A stretch of 64,000 nt of DNA from contig JBAOIH010000001.1 of NCBI GenBank assembly GCA_037045645.1, positions 1,240,001 to 1,304,000 on the forward strand, written 5' to 3'. Positions 1-8,356 of this stretch are shown one piece after another. Source of the stretch: Nocardioides sp. GTDB lineage: Bacteria; Actinomycetota; Actinomycetes; Propionibacteriales; Nocardioidaceae. The stretch's first letter is position 1; every line of letters begins with the position of its first letter. A program made the translations under genes and the position numbers. Under the pieces are notes generated by a model. The model worked only from the letters and a program-made list of their open reading frames with translations. It was not told the DNA's origin and did no database searches.

Positions 1-326
1 TCATCGCGCCCAAGTTCGACGCGGTCGACGCGGTGCTCAGCGGTCGCCTGGGCGGCATGGAAGTCGCGACCTGGAACAAGCCCGCGGGCGGATACTTCGT
101 GAACCTCGACGTGGTGCCCGGAACGGCCTCGCGAGTGGTCGAACTCGCTAAGGCAGCGGGCATCGCCTTGACCCCGGCCGGGGCTTCGTTCCCGTACGGG
201 CGCGACCCCGAGGACCAGAACATCCGGCTCGCGCCGACCATGCCGCCCGTGGACGAGGTCACCGCAGCCATGGACGGCCTGGCGACATGCGTACTCCTCG
301 CGGCGGTCGAGAAACTCGGAGGCTGA
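1..326 (+). CDS. Aspartate-aminotransferase-like protein, C-terminal fragment
   Basis: Partial gene; the reading frame is already open at base 3 and ends with TGA at 324-326. The visible ~107 residues are the small C-terminal domain of a fold-type I PLP aminotransferase. The motif GGYFVNLDV, the segment GASFPYGRDPEDQNIRLAPT and the tail DGLATCVLLAA resemble the mycobacterial Rv3722c-type (class Ic) aspartate aminotransferases. The Arg in NIRLAPT would be the conserved substrate-carboxylate arginine. The PLP lysine lies outside the window, so substrate is inferred from family resemblance only. A strong hairpin follows the stop. Confidence 0.7.
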   Translation, partial: IAPKFDAVDAVLSGRLGGMEVATWNKPAGGYFVNLDVVPGTASRVVELAKAAGIALTPAGASFPYGRDPEDQNIRLAPTMPPVDEVTAAMDGLATCVLLAAVEKLGG

Positions 327-338
327 AGCAGGAATTCA

Positions 339-395
339 GAAGACCTGCCGAAGCGGTGACCCATGGGTTGGTCACTTTCGCTCCGGCAGGTCTTC
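339..395. terminator. Long hairpin, probable bidirectional terminator
   Basis: A perfect 12-bp inverted repeat (GAAGACCTGCCG at 339-350 and its complement at 384-395) encloses further pairing: AGCG/CGCT (352-355 and 379-382) and GTGACC/GGTCAC (356-361 and 370-375). It lies between the convergent ends of the aminotransferase and sigma factor genes, so it could terminate both transcripts. No long T run follows, as is usual in high-GC actinobacteria. Confidence 0.7.
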
Positions 396-468
396 GGAAG
401 GCGCAGGTCATGTGGGGTGACCCGCGCGGGCCTCGTGGCTCGGTCCACCTCCGGCGGTGGCGCTTTGC

Positions 469-1425
469 TCAAGCAGCGAGGTCGGGGTCTCCCAAGCGGC
501 GCAACTTCTGCAGCGCTTCGCGCTCGAGCTGTCGTACGCGCTCTGCCGAGATGCCGTGCTTGACGCCGATGTCGGCGAGCTTGTGCTGGCGGCCGTCGAC
601 CAGGCCATAGCGCGCCCGGATGATGTCGGCGGCCCGCTCGTCGAGCTGGCCGACCAGGCTGTCGAGTCGCTCGCGCGCCTCGACCGAGAGCACCGTCGCG
701 TCGGGACCGGGCGCGCTCTCCTGGGCCATCAAGTCGCCCAGCGAGGTGTCCCCGTCCTCGTCGACGGGGGTGTCGAGCGAGACGTGATCGCGTCCCCAGG
801 CGAGCAGGTCGAGCACGCGCTCGACCTCCATGCCCAACTCGGTCGCGATCTCCTCGGGCTCCGGGTCACGGCCGAGCTGACGCTCCAGGGTGCGTCGCGC
901 GCTGCTGACCTGGTTGAGCTCCTCGACCACGTGCACAGGCAGGCGTACGACTCGGGCCTGCTGGGCGATGCCGCGCGTGATGGCCTGACGGACCCACCAG
1001 GTCGCGTACGTGGAGAACTTGTAGCCCTTGGTGTAGTCGAACTTCTCGACTGCACGGATCAGCCCGGTATTGCCCTCCTGGATCAGGTCGAGCATCGGCA
1101 TCGCGGAGCGGCCGTACTTGCGCGCGATCGACACGACCAGGCGCAGGTTGGATTCGATGAACGTGTCGACGGCCTTGCGGCCCTCTTCGGCCAGCCACTC
1201 AAGCTCCTCCTGGGTGGCACGGCCCGGGGCACCGCCCTTGCGGCGACCGACGCGGCCTTCGCGCAGCAGGTGTTCGGCCATCAGGCCGGCTTCGATCGTC
1301 TTGGAGAGTTCGACCTCGAGAGCCGCGTCCAGCAATGGGTTGCGGGCGATCTCGTCGAGGTAGAGACCGACGCTGTCGCGACCTTCGATCTCGCGGGTGG
1401 TCGGTCGCGTGGCGGTGGTGGTCAT
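469..1425 (-). CDS. Group 2 sigma-70 factor (SigB-like)
   Basis: A 318-residue RNA polymerase sigma factor. Region 1.2 (DSVGLYLDEIARNPLL, ~17-32) is followed by region 2 with ESNLRLVVSIARKYG (91-105), DLIQEGNTGLIRAVEKFDY (113-131) and the -10 recognition helix YKFSTYATWWVRQAI (135-149). Region 3 and a region 4.2 helix-turn-helix (ISAERVRQLEREALQKL) follow. It lacks the long N-terminal extension of the principal factor at 10907-12505, fitting a non-essential stress or stationary-phase sigma. AGGAGGAGGG lies just upstream of the ATG. Two such genes within 12 kb recall the sigA/sigB neighbourhood of mycobacteria. Which regulon it serves cannot be read here. Confidence 0.9.
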   Translation of the reverse strand: MTTTATRPTTREIEGRDSVGLYLDEIARNPLLDAALEVELSKTIEAGLMAEHLLREGRVGRRKGGAPGRATQEELEWLAEEGRKAVDTFIESNLRLVVSIARKYGRSAMPMLDLIQEGNTGLIRAVEKFDYTKGYKFSTYATWWVRQAITRGIAQQARVVRLPVHVVEELNQVSSARRTLERQLGRDPEPEEIATELGMEVERVLDLLAWGRDHVSLDTPVDEDGDTSLGDLMAQESAPGPDATVLSVEARERLDSLVGQLDERAADIIRARYGLVDGRQHKLADIGVKHGISAERVRQLEREALQKLRRLGDPDLAA

Positions 1426-1575
1426 CAGGGCCCTCCTCCTGCATGCCCGGCCCGAGCCGGGGAAGTACTACGGATAGTGACAACGTCGAAAGCGTGCAGG
1501 TTGTTCCGCCGCTCACTTCGTCGTCACCCGAGAAGACGTGTGGGAAACCCCCAGAGTTGCCGCACGGCAGGAATC

Positions 1576-3729
1576 TCAGGGAACTCTTGGATTCACCCCG
1601 GACAGGCCCATCCGCTCCAGGATCCAGGCCAGCGTCCGAGCCCGGTCGTGCCAGGACTTGTAGCGCCCACTCACCCCACCGTGACCGGCGGACATCTCCG
1701 TACGCAAGAGGAAGTCGCGCCTGCCGACAGCAGTCGCGCGCAGCCTGGCGATCCACTTGGCAGGTTCGACGTAGAGGACGCGGGTGTCGTGCAGCGACGT
1801 CTCGGCCAGGATCGGCGGGTAGTCGAGCGAAGCCACGTTGTCGTAGGGCGCATAGCTCGCGATCAGGTCGTACGCCTCGACGTCGTCGGTGGGGTTGCCC
1901 CATTCCTCGTATTCGGTGATGGTCAAAGGCAACGTCGGATCGAGCATCGACGTGAGCGTGTCGACGAACGGCACCTGGGCGACCAGGCCGCCACACAGGT
2001 CGGGTGCGAGGTTGGCGACCGCACCGATCAGCAGTCCGCCCGCCGACCCACCTTCGGCCACGAGGTGCTCGCGCGTGGTCCACCCGGTCTCGACCAGATG
2101 CTCGCCGCAGGCGATGAAGTCGGTGAAGGTATGGGATTTGTGCGCGAGTTTGCCGTCGTCGTACCACCGGCGACCCATTTCCCCGCCGCCTCGGATGTGA
2201 GCGATCGCGAAGGCCCCGCCGCGGTCGAGCAGGGACAGCCGCGCCACCGAGAAGTAGGGATCGATCGAGGCCTCGTACGCGCCGTAGCCGTAGAGCAGCA
2301 GCGGCACCGGACGTGCCTGTGCTCGGGCATCTCGATGACAGACCAGCGAGATCGGCACCTGCTCACCGTCCGGGGCGGTAGCCCACAGGCGATGCTGCTC
2401 GTACGCGTCGGGGTCGTAGTCACCCAGCACTGGCGACTGTTTGCGCAGCGTCAGCGAGCGGTCGCGCACGTCGTAGTCGTAGATCGACGGCGGCGTTGCC
2501 ATGGTCGTGTAGCCCAAACGGACGATCGGTTGGTGAAAGTCGGGGCTCCCGCCCGAACCGATCGTGTAGACCTCGTCCTCGAACGCGACCAGATAGTCCT
2601 CGCCCAGAGCGTCCTCGCCCAGAGCGTCGTCGGCCAGCTCGATAATGCGCAACTGGGTCAGTCCGGCGCTGCGCTGGTGGATCACCAGGTGACCGGCGAA
2701 CGCGTCGACGTCCTCAAGGCGCACCGTGGGGTCGTACGCCACCAGGGGAGTCCAGTCGGCCCGAGGCGTCGGCAGGCAGGCAGTGCGCCCGATCTCGAAG
2801 TCGGCTCCCGCACTGTTGTGTAGCACCAAGAAGACGTCATCGCCGCCGATGACAGCGTGTTCGAGGGAGTATTCGACGCCCTCGCTGCGCGGCTCGAAGA
2901 CCCGCCAGCCCTCGTCTGGCGCATCCTGGTCGAGGAAGCGATATTCCGACGTGGTCTTGGAGCCCGCGGCGATCACCAGGAAGCGGTTGCTGCGCGTACG
3001 GCCGACGCCGACCCAGAAGCGACCGTCCGGCTCGTGGAACACCAACTCGTCCTCGGATGCAGCGGTGCCGAGCACGTGTCTCCAGACCTTGTCGCTGCGC
3101 CAGGAGTCGTCGACGGTCGTGTAGTAGCACGACCCGTCGCGCGCCCAGGTGACTCCGCCCAGCACGCCGGTAATGGTGTCGTCGAGGAGTTCGCCCGTCT
3201 GGAGCTGTGTGAAACGGACGGTGAAGCGTTCATCACCGGTCGTGTCGGTGGAGTACGCCAGGATCCTTCCGTCCAGGCTCAGAGACGAGCCGCCCATCGA
3301 GAAGAACTCGTGCCCCTCCGCTAGTTCGTTGAGATCGAGCAGCACCTCCTCGCCCGGCAGCGCGGGCCGGTCGGGGGCGGCGTCCTCCGCCGGCGACGGC
3401 GGGGTCCAGTCGTCCGGGTCGGTGACCGGCACCCGGCATGAGGCGCCGTATTCCTTGCCCTCGAAGGAGCGTGAATACCACCAGTAGCCGCGGTTGCGCA
3501 CCGGGACGGAGAGGTCGGTCTCCTGGGTGCGGGCCTTGATCTCGTCGAAGATCCGCCCCCGCAGGTCGGCCAGGTGGGCGGTGCGTTCCTCGGTGTACAC
3601 GTTCTCGGCTTCGAGGTAGGCCAACACGGCGGGATCGTCCTTGGCGCGCAACCAGTCGTACGCGTCGATGCGCTCGCGACCGTGATGGGTGGTGGTGACG
3701 GGCTTCGGCTCGGCGACGGGAGGCTGCAC
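1576..3729 (-). CDS. ptrB: Oligopeptidase B (S9 family serine peptidase)
   Basis: About 717 residues from the GTG at 3729. It cleaves oligopeptides after basic residues in the cytoplasm. The N-terminal half is the beta-propeller gate of prolyl-oligopeptidase relatives; the C-terminal half is an alpha/beta hydrolase with GGSAGG (nucleophile Ser near 562), Asp near 648 in SLHDTRV and His near 683 in AGHGG. The opening PKPVTTTHHGRERIDAYDWL is typical of the family. The frame stays open upstream, but GTG 3729 is preferred: it gives family length and a TAACGT -10 sits exactly 7 nt before it, implying a leaderless mRNA. A duplicated ALGED pentapeptide reflects a 15-bp repeat. Confidence 0.9.
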   Translation of the reverse strand: MQPPVAEPKPVTTTHHGRERIDAYDWLRAKDDPAVLAYLEAENVYTEERTAHLADLRGRIFDEIKARTQETDLSVPVRNRGYWWYSRSFEGKEYGASCRVPVTDPDDWTPPSPAEDAAPDRPALPGEEVLLDLNELAEGHEFFSMGGSSLSLDGRILAYSTDTTGDERFTVRFTQLQTGELLDDTITGVLGGVTWARDGSCYYTTVDDSWRSDKVWRHVLGTAASEDELVFHEPDGRFWVGVGRTRSNRFLVIAAGSKTTSEYRFLDQDAPDEGWRVFEPRSEGVEYSLEHAVIGGDDVFLVLHNSAGADFEIGRTACLPTPRADWTPLVAYDPTVRLEDVDAFAGHLVIHQRSAGLTQLRIIELADDALGEDALGEDYLVAFEDEVYTIGSGGSPDFHQPIVRLGYTTMATPPSIYDYDVRDRSLTLRKQSPVLGDYDPDAYEQHRLWATAPDGEQVPISLVCHRDARAQARPVPLLLYGYGAYEASIDPYFSVARLSLLDRGGAFAIAHIRGGGEMGRRWYDDGKLAHKSHTFTDFIACGEHLVETGWTTREHLVAEGGSAGGLLIGAVANLAPDLCGGLVAQVPFVDTLTSMLDPTLPLTITEYEEWGNPTDDVEAYDLIASYAPYDNVASLDYPPILAETSLHDTRVLYVEPAKWIARLRATAVGRRDFLLRTEMSAGHGGVSGRYKSWHDRARTLAWILERMGLSGVNPRVP
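2596..2625. repeat. 15-bp perfect tandem duplication inside the peptidase gene
   Basis: GTCCTCGCCCAGAGC occurs twice head to tail (2596-2610, 2611-2625). It is in frame and adds one ALGED pentapeptide to a loop of the propeller domain, so it should be tolerated. Confidence 0.85.
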
Positions 3730-3736
3730 GCCGGTG

Positions 3737-3746
3737 ACGTTAGCGT
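3737..3746. promoter_or_regulatory. Bidirectional promoter with overlapping -10 elements
   Basis: The 10 bases ACGTTAGCGT contain TAGCGT on the plus strand (3741-3746) and TAACGT on the minus strand (3742 down to 3737), sharing the TA at 3741-3742. The plus hexamer is 7 nt before GTG 3754 (pxpA) and the minus hexamer is 7 nt before GTG 3729 (oligopeptidase B). Both therefore fit leaderless transcripts starting at the initiation codon. No convincing -35 is visible for either direction. Confidence 0.6.
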
Positions 3747-3753
3747 GCTCTCT

Positions 3754-4455
3754 GTGGAGCCTGGATCTCAGCGGGTAGACCTCAACGCCGACCTCGGCGA
3801 GGAGATCACCGACGACGCCGCGCTCCTGCAGGTCGTGACGTCGGCCAATGTCGCGTGCGGCGCCCACGCGGGCACGGTGAGCATCATGCGAACGGTCTGC
3901 GCCTTGGCGGTCGAGCGCGGAGTCGCGATCGGTGCGCAGGTGTCCTATGTCGATCGCGAGAACTTCGGCCGGGTCGCGCGCGACGTGGCCCCGGACGTGC
4001 TGCGCGAGCAGATCGCCGACCAGGTCGAGATGCTCTCAGCCCTGGCGGTGCAAGCCGGGGGAGCGGTGGCGTACGTCAAACCACACGGCGCGCTGTATCA
4101 CCGGGTGGCGCGAGATCCGGACCAGGCGGCGGCGGTGCTGGCGGGTTCGGGCCTGTTGCCGGTGTTGGGCATGCCGGGGGCTCGGATCCTGAGCCTGGCG
4201 CGCGAACAGGGACGAGTCACCCGGCTGGAAGGCTTTCCCGACAGGGCGTACGACGGCCACGGCGGGCTGGTGTCGCGCGATCAGCCGGGCGCGGTGATCA
4301 GCGTTGCCGAGGAGATCGTCGGGCAGGCGCTGCGACTGGCGGGCCGGGTCGACTCTTTGTGCGTACACGGTGACAATCCCGGGGCGGTGGAGCATGCTCG
4401 GCTCATTCGCGACGCGCTGACCTCGCGGGGTATCGGTCTGGAGACGTGCTGGTGA
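3754..4455 (+). CDS. pxpA: 5-oxoprolinase subunit A (LamB/YcsF family)
   Basis: About 233 residues. With PxpB and PxpC it forms the ATP-dependent enzyme that opens 5-oxoproline to glutamate, clearing damaged glutamine/glutamate. Family signatures are RVDLNADLGEE at the N-terminus, VTSANVACGAHAG, the YVKPHGALYH motif and CVHGDNPGAV near the C-terminus. GTG 3754 is chosen because a TAGCGT -10 lies 7 nt upstream; GTG 3745 is the alternative. It starts a three-gene operon whose partners overlap by GTGA junctions, and it is divergent from oligopeptidase B, which fits a shared peptide/amino-acid salvage theme. Confidence 0.9.
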   Translation: MEPGSQRVDLNADLGEEITDDAALLQVVTSANVACGAHAGTVSIMRTVCALAVERGVAIGAQVSYVDRENFGRVARDVAPDVLREQIADQVEMLSALAVQAGGAVAYVKPHGALYHRVARDPDQAAAVLAGSGLLPVLGMPGARILSLAREQGRVTRLEGFPDRAYDGHGGLVSRDQPGAVISVAEEIVGQALRLAGRVDSLCVHGDNPGAVEHARLIRDALTSRGIGLETCW

Positions 4456-5060
4456 CACCCCTCGTGTGGCGACCGGCCGGACCCGACGCTGTCCTGCTCG
4501 AAGTGGACGACACGGCGAGTGCGCTCGCGCTCGCGCGCGGGCTGCGTACGTCCGGAGCGGCACGTGACGTCGTCTCTGGTGCCAGGACCGTCCTGTTATC
4601 GGGGTTGTTGCTCTCGCGTGAGGAGATCGGCGCACTGGCGGAGGCTGGCGCCGCGTCGACCGATTGGCCATCACCTGCCCCTCTGGAGCGGATCGAGGTG
4701 GTGTGGGACGGCGCCGATCTGGACTGGGTGGCGCACCGATGGGGCCTCACCGTTCAAGCCGCGATCGCCCGCTTGGAGAGTGTGGAACTGGTGAGTGCCT
4801 TCTGCGGATTTGCTCCCGGCTTCGCCTACCTCTCCGGACTCGCGGACGGGTGGGCAGTGCCGCGGCTGGCGCGACCGCGCACCAAGGTGCCGGCCGGCTC
4901 CGTCGCGGTGGCCGACCGGTGGTGCGGGATCTATCCACGCTCATCGCCTGGCGGCTGGAGACTCCTTGGGCACACGACCGCCGTCTTGTGGGACGCGGAC
5001 CGCTCCACCCCGGCGTTGTTGGCCCCCGGCACCCGGGTACGACTGTGCGGGGCGTCGTGA
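4452..5060 (+). CDS. pxpB: 5-oxoprolinase subunit B (KipI family)
   Basis: About 202 residues, KipI/allophanate-hydrolase subunit 1 fold. Visible signatures are CGFAPGFAYLSGL, RTKVPAGSVAVA and PGGWRLLG. In the complex it works with PxpC on ATP-dependent phosphorylation and ring opening of 5-oxoproline. GTG 4452 overlaps the pxpA stop as GTGA, indicating translational coupling; GTG 4446 is an alternative two codons earlier. The gene is slightly shorter than many family members. Confidence 0.88.
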   Translation: MTPLVWRPAGPDAVLLEVDDTASALALARGLRTSGAARDVVSGARTVLLSGLLLSREEIGALAEAGAASTDWPSPAPLERIEVVWDGADLDWVAHRWGLTVQAAIARLESVELVSAFCGFAPGFAYLSGLADGWAVPRLARPRTKVPAGSVAVADRWCGIYPRSSPGGWRLLGHTTAVLWDADRSTPALLAPGTRVRLCGAS

Positions 5061-5890
5061 TCACTGTCCTTGCCACCGGGCTGCTGACGACCGTCCAGGA
5101 CCTGGGGCGCCACGGCTACGCGCATCTGGGTGTCCCCACGGCCGGACCGGTCGACGCGCCCGCCGCAGCACTGGCCAACCGCCTGGTCGGCAACGCCGAG
5201 ACCGCCGCCCTGCTGGAGACGACGCTTGGTGGCCTGCGGTTCCGCGTCGACCGCGCGGTCACGGTGGCGGTCACCGGAGCCCCCTGCGCGGTGCAGGTCG
5301 ACGGCAGAGCGCGCGCCAACGCCCTGCCGATCACACTGCCTGCCGGGGTCGAGGTCTCGCTCGGCACGCCCACGTCGGGGATGCGTTCGTACGTTGCCTT
5401 CGCCGGCGGGATCGTCGTGCCAGCCGTGCTCGGCTCACGCGCCACCGACACGCTCTCGTGGACCGGGCCACCGGTGCCGCAACCCGGAACCCGGCTGCCC
5501 CTCGGCCCGTCCGGGCATCCCCGCGCCGTCGACGCGGCGCCGCTCTCGGTGCCCAAGTTCGCCCGCCTTCACCCCGGCCCGCGCGAAGGCTGGTGTGTCG
5601 ACCCGATCGGCGCACTCGTGACGGGGACGTACGTCGTGTCGCACGACTCTGATCGGATCGGGGTCCGCCTCGACGGTCCGGCGCTCGTACGTGCCCACAC
5701 TCGTGAACTGGCCAGCGAGGGAGTGATCCTGGGCGGCATCCAGGTGCCTCCCGACGGACACCCGCTGATCTTCCTGCACGACCATCCCGTCACCGGCGGC
5801 TACCCGGTCGTCGCGGTGGTGGATCCACGAGACCTGGCACTGTGCGCGCAGACTCGGCCGGGTGAGCGGCTGTTATTCGCCCGGGCCTGA
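5057..5890 (+). CDS. pxpC: 5-oxoprolinase subunit C (biotin-dependent-carboxyltransferase-like, KipA family)
   Basis: About 277 residues. The start VITVLATGLLTTVQDLGRHG and the following GVPTAGPVDAPAAALANRL are diagnostic for the PxpC/urea-amidolyase C-terminal family; SDRIGVRLDG and EGVILGGIQVPPDG are the later conserved blocks. GTG 5057 overlaps the pxpB stop by GTGA. The 3' end overlaps the convergent DNA polymerase IV gene by 18 bases, so there is no room for an intergenic terminator between them. Confidence 0.9.
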   Translation: MITVLATGLLTTVQDLGRHGYAHLGVPTAGPVDAPAAALANRLVGNAETAALLETTLGGLRFRVDRAVTVAVTGAPCAVQVDGRARANALPITLPAGVEVSLGTPTSGMRSYVAFAGGIVVPAVLGSRATDTLSWTGPPVPQPGTRLPLGPSGHPRAVDAAPLSVPKFARLHPGPREGWCVDPIGALVTGTYVVSHDSDRIGVRLDGPALVRAHTRELASEGVILGGIQVPPDGHPLIFLHDHPVTGGYPVVAVVDPRDLALCAQTRPGERLLFARA

Positions 5891-7189
5891 CTCGTCCTTC
5901 CACGCGAACAGATGCAGGCTCGGATCCTCGACCGGGAACGAGCGGACCGGGCCGGGTGGGGTGTCTCGGGTCTCGAAACGTACGGTCACGACGCCTCGAC
6001 CGGAGCCCCAGACCCAGCCGCGGCCGTGCTCGTCGTGCACCACATCCACGCCAGGCGCCCAGGTCACGAGGCGTCGCGGCAACTCGACGGGCTCGGGCTC
6101 CTCCTCGGGGGCCTGCTCGTCGGCGAAGAGTTCCTCCTGGATCCAGTCGGCCAGTCCGGACACCCCGACCCCGAGGAGGCGTACCCCTCCCGAGGTGTCG
6201 ACGTCCGCCAGGAGGGTGCGCGCCTGGCGGGCGATCACCGGGCCGTGGTCGGTGGGAGCGGGCAGGGTGACCGAACGGCTCAAGGTGGTGAAGTCGTGCA
6301 GACGCACCTTCAAGGTCACGGTGCGCCCCGACAGCGCACTCTTGCGCAGCCGCCCTGCCACCTGCTCGGCCTGTCGCGTCAGCAGGCCCTCCATCACGCG
6401 ACGGTCGGTCAGATCCGTCTCATAGGTGCCTTCGACGCTGACGGACTTGGTCTCGCGTTCGGGCACCACGGGGCGGTCGTCGCGCGCGTGCGCGAGTTGG
6501 TGCAGGCCGTGGCCGTGGGCGTTGCCGAGCAGGCGTACGAGTTCCTGCTCGCTGACCGCCTGGAGGTCGTCCACGTGGTGCAGTCCGGCCCGGCGCAGGC
6601 GCTCCACTGTTGCGGGTCCGACGCCTGGGATCACGCTGACGTGCATCGGGCGCAGGAGGTCCAACTCCGTGCCGGGCTCCACCACGACCAGACCGTCGGG
6701 CTTCTCCAGTTCGCTGGCGACCTTGGCCAGGAACTTCGAACTCGCCAGTCCGACCGACGCGGTGAGTCCGCCGGTGATCCGGGACACGTCGGCGCGGACC
6801 TGGTCGGCCAACGCACGTACGGTCGCGGTCGACAGGTCGGGCAGGTCGGCACCTTCCAGGTCGACGAACGCCTCGTCCAGCGAGAGTGGCTCGACCAAAG
6901 GCGAGATCGAGCGCAGCAGGCCCATCACGAGTTCGCTGGTCTCGCGGTAGGCGTGGAAGCGCCCGGTCAGGTACGCGGCATGCGGACAGCGTGAGCGAGC
7001 CTCCCGGGTCGACATCGCCGAGCGCACCCCGTAGTGGCGGGCTTCGTAGGACGCGGTGGCCACGACACCTCGGCCTCCGACACCGCCGACGACGACCGGC
7101 TTGCCACGCAGCGAGGGCTTGTCTCGCTGTTCCACGGCGGCGAAGAAGGCATCGAGGTCCAGGTGCATCACCGACGCCTGCGACCTCAC
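5873..7189 (-). CDS. dinB: DNA polymerase IV (Y-family translesion polymerase)
   Basis: 438 residues. Catalytic motifs: MHLDLDAFFAAVEQ (first metal Asp), YEARHYGVRSAMS, and SLDEAFVDLEG (second catalytic Asp-Glu). Thumb and little-finger domains follow, then QEELF, a likely beta-clamp-binding peptide, near residue 360. The last ~70 residues (TWAPGVDVVHDEHGRGWVWG and onward) form an extra C-terminal domain seen in some actinobacterial DinB proteins; its role is unknown to me. GTG 7189 is supported by a TAGTTT -10 placed 6 nt upstream. No LexA box is visible upstream, unlike the HEPN gene at 57866-58234. Confidence 0.92.
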   Translation of the reverse strand: MRSQASVMHLDLDAFFAAVEQRDKPSLRGKPVVVGGVGGRGVVATASYEARHYGVRSAMSTREARSRCPHAAYLTGRFHAYRETSELVMGLLRSISPLVEPLSLDEAFVDLEGADLPDLSTATVRALADQVRADVSRITGGLTASVGLASSKFLAKVASELEKPDGLVVVEPGTELDLLRPMHVSVIPGVGPATVERLRRAGLHHVDDLQAVSEQELVRLLGNAHGHGLHQLAHARDDRPVVPERETKSVSVEGTYETDLTDRRVMEGLLTRQAEQVAGRLRKSALSGRTVTLKVRLHDFTTLSRSVTLPAPTDHGPVIARQARTLLADVDTSGGVRLLGVGVSGLADWIQEELFADEQAPEEEPEPVELPRRLVTWAPGVDVVHDEHGRGWVWGSGRGVVTVRFETRDTPPGPVRSFPVEDPSLHLFAWKDESGPGE

Positions 7190-7195
7190 GGGTCG

Positions 7196-7201
7196 AAACT
7201 A
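7196..7201 (-). promoter_or_regulatory. -10 element TAGTTT, leaderless dinB
   Basis: TAGTTT on the minus strand, 6 nt before the dinB GTG at 7189, the spacing expected when transcription begins at the start codon. Confidence 0.5.
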
Positions 7202-7308
7202 GCCGCAATTCGCCACTTGTCGTCCACAGGCGCGACCTCGCGCCACGTTATGCACAGGGCCGTCGCTCCCAGGCGGATAACGTCCGTGGGCCGGGCAAGC
7301 CTCGGCTC

Positions 7309-8280
7309 ATGATCAATTCACTCACTGTCCGCACTCCCGAAGACGTCCTGGCGCTGATCCCGATGACCCTCGGGTTCGCGCCGCAAGAATCGTTGATCCT
7401 GCTGTCCTTGCGGGGGCCGGATTCCTTCCACGCACGGATCACCCTGCCGGACCTGAGCGTTCCCAACTCCGGCCCGCCCACAGAGTTCGTCCAGGCGCTC
7501 GTGGGTCCGGTCCTGCAGCACGGCCTGATCGAGGTCATCCTGGTGGCGATCACGTCCAGACCTGGGGCCGGGGAGTCGTGTGTCCTGGCCGTGGGGAGGG
7601 CACTGGAGTCGCACGGCGTACTCGTCCGGGATTCCCTGCTTGCCGACGGTCAGCACTGGTGGCCGCTGTCGGTCGACCACGGGCGCGGGTCTGCGCGACG
7701 CTACGACCTCTCCGACCACCCGTTCCACGCCGCAGCCGTGCTTCGCGGAAAGGTCATTCACGCGTCACGCGAGGAGATGGAGCAGACCCTTTCTCCGGAT
7801 CCGCAGCGGATGGAGGTCGTCGATGCCAAGTTGGCGTCACGAGTCGATTCGATCCAGAACACGGCGCAGGTCGCGCTCGAGCACTGGAGTCTCGCGCTGG
7901 TCGCTGAGTGCACCGCCCGACGTCGGGTGCCCACGCCAGAGGAGGTCGCCCGACTCCTCCTCGCGTTGCGTGACCTGCGGATCCGCGACGCCGCACTCGT
8001 ACGCTTGACACGCGCCGATGCGCGCGACCAGGTCGACTTCTGGCGCCATGTCGCCACCAGCGCGCCACCCGAGGTGCGCGCAGCACCCGCTGCCCTGACC
8101 GGGTTCGCGGCGTGGCTCAATGGCGATGGCGCCCTGGCCTGGGCAGCGGTGAAGGTCGCCGAGCAGGCAGAGTCGGGCTACTCGCTGGCTGTGCTACTCA
8201 CCGACGCTCTCGAGCATGCGATCAATCCGTCCGTCTGGGATGACCTGCGCACCCAGGGGCTGCCCGCGCAGCCGGCCTGA
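7309..8280 (+). CDS. DUF4192 domain-containing protein
   Basis: 323 residues, cytoplasmic by appearance. The first ~110 residues (VRTPEDVLALIPMTLGFAPQ, then SLILLSLRG and FHARITLPDL) match the start of the actinobacterial DUF4192 family, for which no reaction is established. The C-terminal half is mostly helical with Ala/Arg/Leu-rich segments. ATG 7309 is chosen because the family begins a few residues before the TPEDVLALIP block. A TAACGT hexamer at 7278-7283 could be its -10. It is divergent from dinB. Confidence 0.8.
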   Translation: MINSLTVRTPEDVLALIPMTLGFAPQESLILLSLRGPDSFHARITLPDLSVPNSGPPTEFVQALVGPVLQHGLIEVILVAITSRPGAGESCVLAVGRALESHGVLVRDSLLADGQHWWPLSVDHGRGSARRYDLSDHPFHAAAVLRGKVIHASREEMEQTLSPDPQRMEVVDAKLASRVDSIQNTAQVALEHWSLALVAECTARRRVPTPEEVARLLLALRDLRIRDAALVRLTRADARDQVDFWRHVATSAPPEVRAAPAALTGFAAWLNGDGALAWAAVKVAEQAESGYSLAVLLTDALEHAINPSVWDDLRTQGLPAQPA

Positions 8281-8344
8281 GCAGGTCGCCGTTCGGGGCG
8301 GCTCGACCGCACTGAGACGAGGGCTGGCGTACGCGTGAGAGCAC

Positions 8345-8350
8345 TAGGGT
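8345..8350 (+). promoter_or_regulatory. -10 element TAGGGT, leaderless ligase gene
   Basis: TAGGGT ends 6 nt before ATG 8357; no Shine-Dalgarno sequence fits in the gap, so a leaderless mRNA is likely. Confidence 0.5.
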
Positions 8351-8356
8351 GCATGC

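Noticed and set aside
457..2823. A 788-codon plus-strand frame opposite the sigma factor and oligopeptidase B
   Set aside because: Same reason: it mirrors the codon positions of real genes on the other strand and has no recognisable motif or ribosome site.
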